A DNA stretch of 64,000 nucleotides from Pedobacter ginsengisoli (GTDB lineage Bacteria; Bacteroidota; Bacteroidia; Sphingobacteriales; Sphingobacteriaceae), in NCBI RefSeq assembly GCF_030244015.1, contig NZ_JASSYX010000003.1, forward strand, positions 558,001 through 622,000. Direction: 5' to 3'. Under the pieces are notes generated by a model. It saw only the letters and a list, made by a program, of their open reading frames with translations, made no database searches and was not told where the DNA came from. The number at the start of each line of letters is the position of its first letter. Position 1 is the first letter of the stretch. Made by a program: the position numbers and the translations under genes. Of this stretch, positions 62,067 through 64,000 are shown piece by piece.

Positions 62067-63281
62067 CTAATAATCTGTTACCAGGTAATCTCTCGGTACC
62101 ATATCCGCAATCCGCTCATAGGCCATATGACCTTCGATGATCACAGAAGCAGGATCAAAAATTCTTCCGTCTGCATAAAAGCTCAATTCCCCGTTAGTAT
62201 GATTGATTACCGATACCTGGTAGTCTGCATACTCCTCGGGCCGCTCAATGCGAAATCCGGAGTCACGGTAAGCACTCCTTTCCCGTTCAGGAGTGTAAAC
62301 AACATACAGCGCCCCGTCAAAACGGATGGTTTTCAGGTTTTCGGATTTTTGCCGGACTAATCCGCTGATGTAGAACTCTCCGGCTCTAAGTACCTCAACG
62401 GAATCCATTTCCCGTCTTTTATTCTTCAAAATCACCAGCACATCATTTAGAATATAGCCCTTCGGGCCTTCCATTTTTTCAGACAGCCGAACCAGGGTTT
62501 CGTCTAACTTCTTCTCCGGAATGAATCTCGGGTTTTTCTTTTTGACCAGGTTCCTCACCATAAACCCCTCAGGTTCCAGGGTGTCTTTATATAGCGCGCT
62601 GAAAAAATGCTCAGGTGATCCCATATAAGCTTCTGCTCTTTTTTTCGCATATTGCTGCATTTGTTTGGGTGTGCCTTTCAGCTCTTCAAAGGTGGGAAAC
62701 CCATAAAAGAAGACCAGACCGGTCCCCTCATCCTTTTGAAAGTATTTAAGCAAATATTTGATGCGGTACCCAAGTGCTTTATTTTCGACGACCAGCAAAT
62801 CATTCGTGCTGGCAGTCAAAATTTTCTTTTCTGCATTGTATTCAAACCTCAGCACTTCGGGGTTAAGTATCTTGCATGCTTTCGCGTTTGGCGTAATTCC
62901 TATAAAGCTTTCCCTGAAACTTTTCTCCCATTTTTTATTACGCCGCTCCGGTCTGATGACCACTTCACTGAGCCGGGTTATACTTTCCTTCAGCTTTATA
63001 TTGAATATTACCGGCTTATTGTCCATTATCAGATTGGCTGTTGCCGTCATATAGCCCAGCATTTGAAAAATGAGATTATAATTTCCGGGGCCGACTTTTA
63101 ACTGATAATGTCCGGTGCTGTCGGCTACTGTTCCCAGCCGGAAACCGCCAATGGAAACACCGGCACCGGGAAGAGGTTGTCCGGTTTCATCTGTAATTTG
63201 TCCGGAGATCAGCAATTTGTTCTGAGCGGACGCTGTCGTTAAGCCCTGGATGACCAGGATAAAGAGCAGGATTTTTTTCAT
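62067..63281 (-). CDS. Secreted protein with carboxypeptidase-regulatory-like domain
   Basis: A 404-residue exported protein (signal peptide MKKILLFILVIQGLTTASA). The N-terminal beta-domain (about 22-105) is ISGQITDETGQPLPGAGVSI, typical of CarboxypepD_reg-like folds. The rest (about 110-404) is a region found with it in Bacteroidota proteins, with FNAEKKILTASTNDLLVVEN-like and YQVSVINHTNGELSFYADGR segments; function unknown. It lies 47 bases after the hybrid regulator stop on the same strand. Confidence 0.75.
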   Translation of the reverse strand: MKKILLFILVIQGLTTASAQNKLLISGQITDETGQPLPGAGVSIGGFRLGTVADSTGHYQLKVGPGNYNLIFQMLGYMTATANLIMDNKPVIFNIKLKESITRLSEVVIRPERRNKKWEKSFRESFIGITPNAKACKILNPEVLRFEYNAEKKILTASTNDLLVVENKALGYRIKYLLKYFQKDEGTGLVFFYGFPTFEELKGTPKQMQQYAKKRAEAYMGSPEHFFSALYKDTLEPEGFMVRNLVKKKNPRFIPEKKLDETLVRLSEKMEGPKGYILNDVLVILKNKRREMDSVEVLRAGEFYISGLVRQKSENLKTIRFDGALYVVYTPERERSAYRDSGFRIERPEEYADYQVSVINHTNGELSFYADGRIFDPASVIIEGHMAYERIADMVPRDYLVTDY

Positions 63282-63328
63282 AATTGAGCGTTAATGCTTA
63301 CTAATATAAGCAGAATGTTCCTGAAAAT

Positions 63329-64000
63329 CTACTGATTGGAATGTTCCGCATATTTTGAAGGCAAAACACCAAACTCCTCTTTAAACGATTTGACAAAGTT
63401 CTTCGTGGTCTTAAACCCAACCTTGTAGCAAATCTGGGATACCGTCAGCTTGCCCTGCTCCAAAAGCTGCGCTGCCCTTTTCAGCCGGTATGATTTGATA
63501 AATTCCAGTGGTGTTTTACCAGTAAGTGCAACTATTCTCTTATACAGTGTTACCCTGCTCACCAGCAGGAGATTACTGAGCATGTCTACTGAAAAATTAC
63601 TGTTGTCGATGTTCCTTTCTATCTCCTGCAGTACCTGCTGGAGAAATTGCTCATCGGGACTTTCGATCTCCACAGTCAGGGGCTGCACTTCCACCTGTTT
63701 TTGATAAAGCTTTCTAAAAGAATCCTGCTGAACCAGGATGTTCCTGATCTTGGAATTGAGGATCTCAAAGCTGAAAGGCTTGGTCATGTAGTCTGTGGCG
63801 CCGGTCTCCAGTCCGGTAAGCTCTTGCTCCTCCCCGGTTAACGCCGTCAGCAATATGACCGGGATCTGCATGGTCCTGGAGTCTGACCTGATCTTTTTAC
63901 AGAGCTCAATACCGGTCATTTCCGGCATCGATATGTCGCTGACGATAATGCTTGGGTGATAGAACAGCGCCTTCTGCCAGCCTTCCTTTCCATTTCCCGC
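63329..64000 (-). CDS. Hybrid two-component regulator, C-terminal part (receiver + AraC HTH)
   Basis: The frame is open to the window edge. The last residues before the internal Met read HPSIIVSDISMPEMTG, where the Asp is the phospho-acceptor of a receiver domain, continued by IPVILLTALTGEEQELTGLE and TGATDYMTKPFS. An AraC-type HTH follows (about LLVSRVTLYKRIVALTGKTP then VSQICYKVGFKTTKNFVKSF). This layout is the C-terminus of HTCS proteins that sense glycan fragments in the periplasm and switch on PULs. The sensor and kinase parts lie outside the window. It may control the GH39 PUL or genes beyond the edge. Confidence 0.88.
   Translation of the reverse strand, partial: AGNGKEGWQKALFYHPSIIVSDISMPEMTGIELCKKIRSDSRTMQIPVILLTALTGEEQELTGLETGATDYMTKPFSFEILNSKIRNILVQQDSFRKLYQKQVEVQPLTVEIESPDEQFLQQVLQEIERNIDNSNFSVDMLSNLLLVSRVTLYKRIVALTGKTPLEFIKSYRLKRAAQLLEQGKLTVSQICYKVGFKTTKNFVKSFKEEFGVLPSKYAEHSNQ

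Overview
The window looks like chromosome of a Bacteroidota bacterium, most likely Sphingobacteriaceae (Pedobacter or Mucilaginibacter type). The support is: several SusC/SusD pairs, an ECF sigma/FecR/STN-SusC signalling set, TlpA-like periplasmic thioredoxins, a hybrid two-component regulator tail, a YtxJ bacilliredoxin, -7 promoter boxes of the Bacteroidota form TAnnTTTG, and almost no Shine-Dalgarno sequences. No rRNA, tRNA, CRISPR array or intact insertion sequence was seen.

Layout. 1-11.15 kb is core housekeeping: a minus-strand run tatD, ansA, MBL-rhodanese, polyprenyl synthetase and M28 peptidase; DHH phosphoesterase plus FKBP lipoprotein; ndk; a second FKBP; recF with DUF721; and a membrane-anchored TPR protein. 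11.15-20.6 kb is an accessory patchwork: DUF6266, three damaged ORF6N genes, a HipBA toxin-antitoxin pair with repeated operators, an MntA-HepT pair whose hepT carries two frameshifts, an excisionase-like HTH protein, small unknown genes and a secreted trypsin-like protease. 20.6-30.8 kb is a minus-strand nutrient-uptake locus (ECF sigma, FecR anti-sigma, STN-containing SusC, SusD, two TlpA-like proteins). Its fecR gene carries three dispersed palindromic repeats translated in frame.

31.4-42.8 kb is a defence island: an OLD-type ATPase with TOPRIM, a membrane protein with an LprI-like tail, a HEPN-type protein, AbiH with a 643-residue HEPN-tailed partner, and a two-gene Gabija-like operon (OLD nuclease plus UvrD helicase). 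42.8-50.8 kb is a graveyard of mobile and defence genes: relics of TlpA, YhcG (DUF1016), GIY-YIG and others around an intact YhcG nuclease, an Rpn/PD-(D/E)XK protein and an AbiD/F-type Abi_2 protein. 50.8-52.1 kb returns to core genes (ribH, ytxJ, ytxH-like). 52.2-59.8 kb is a polysaccharide-utilisation locus (GH39 glycosidase, IPT-domain surface protein, SusD, SusC). 60-62 kb is modABC for molybdate uptake, followed by a carboxypeptidase-regulatory-like secreted protein and the C-terminal part of a hybrid two-component regulator that runs off the window.

The most unusual signal is a set of 27-bp near-perfect palindromes inside the coding sequence of YhcG and ORF6N genes and their relics. Arms differ between copies but change together, so each copy keeps its self-complementarity, even in decayed copies.
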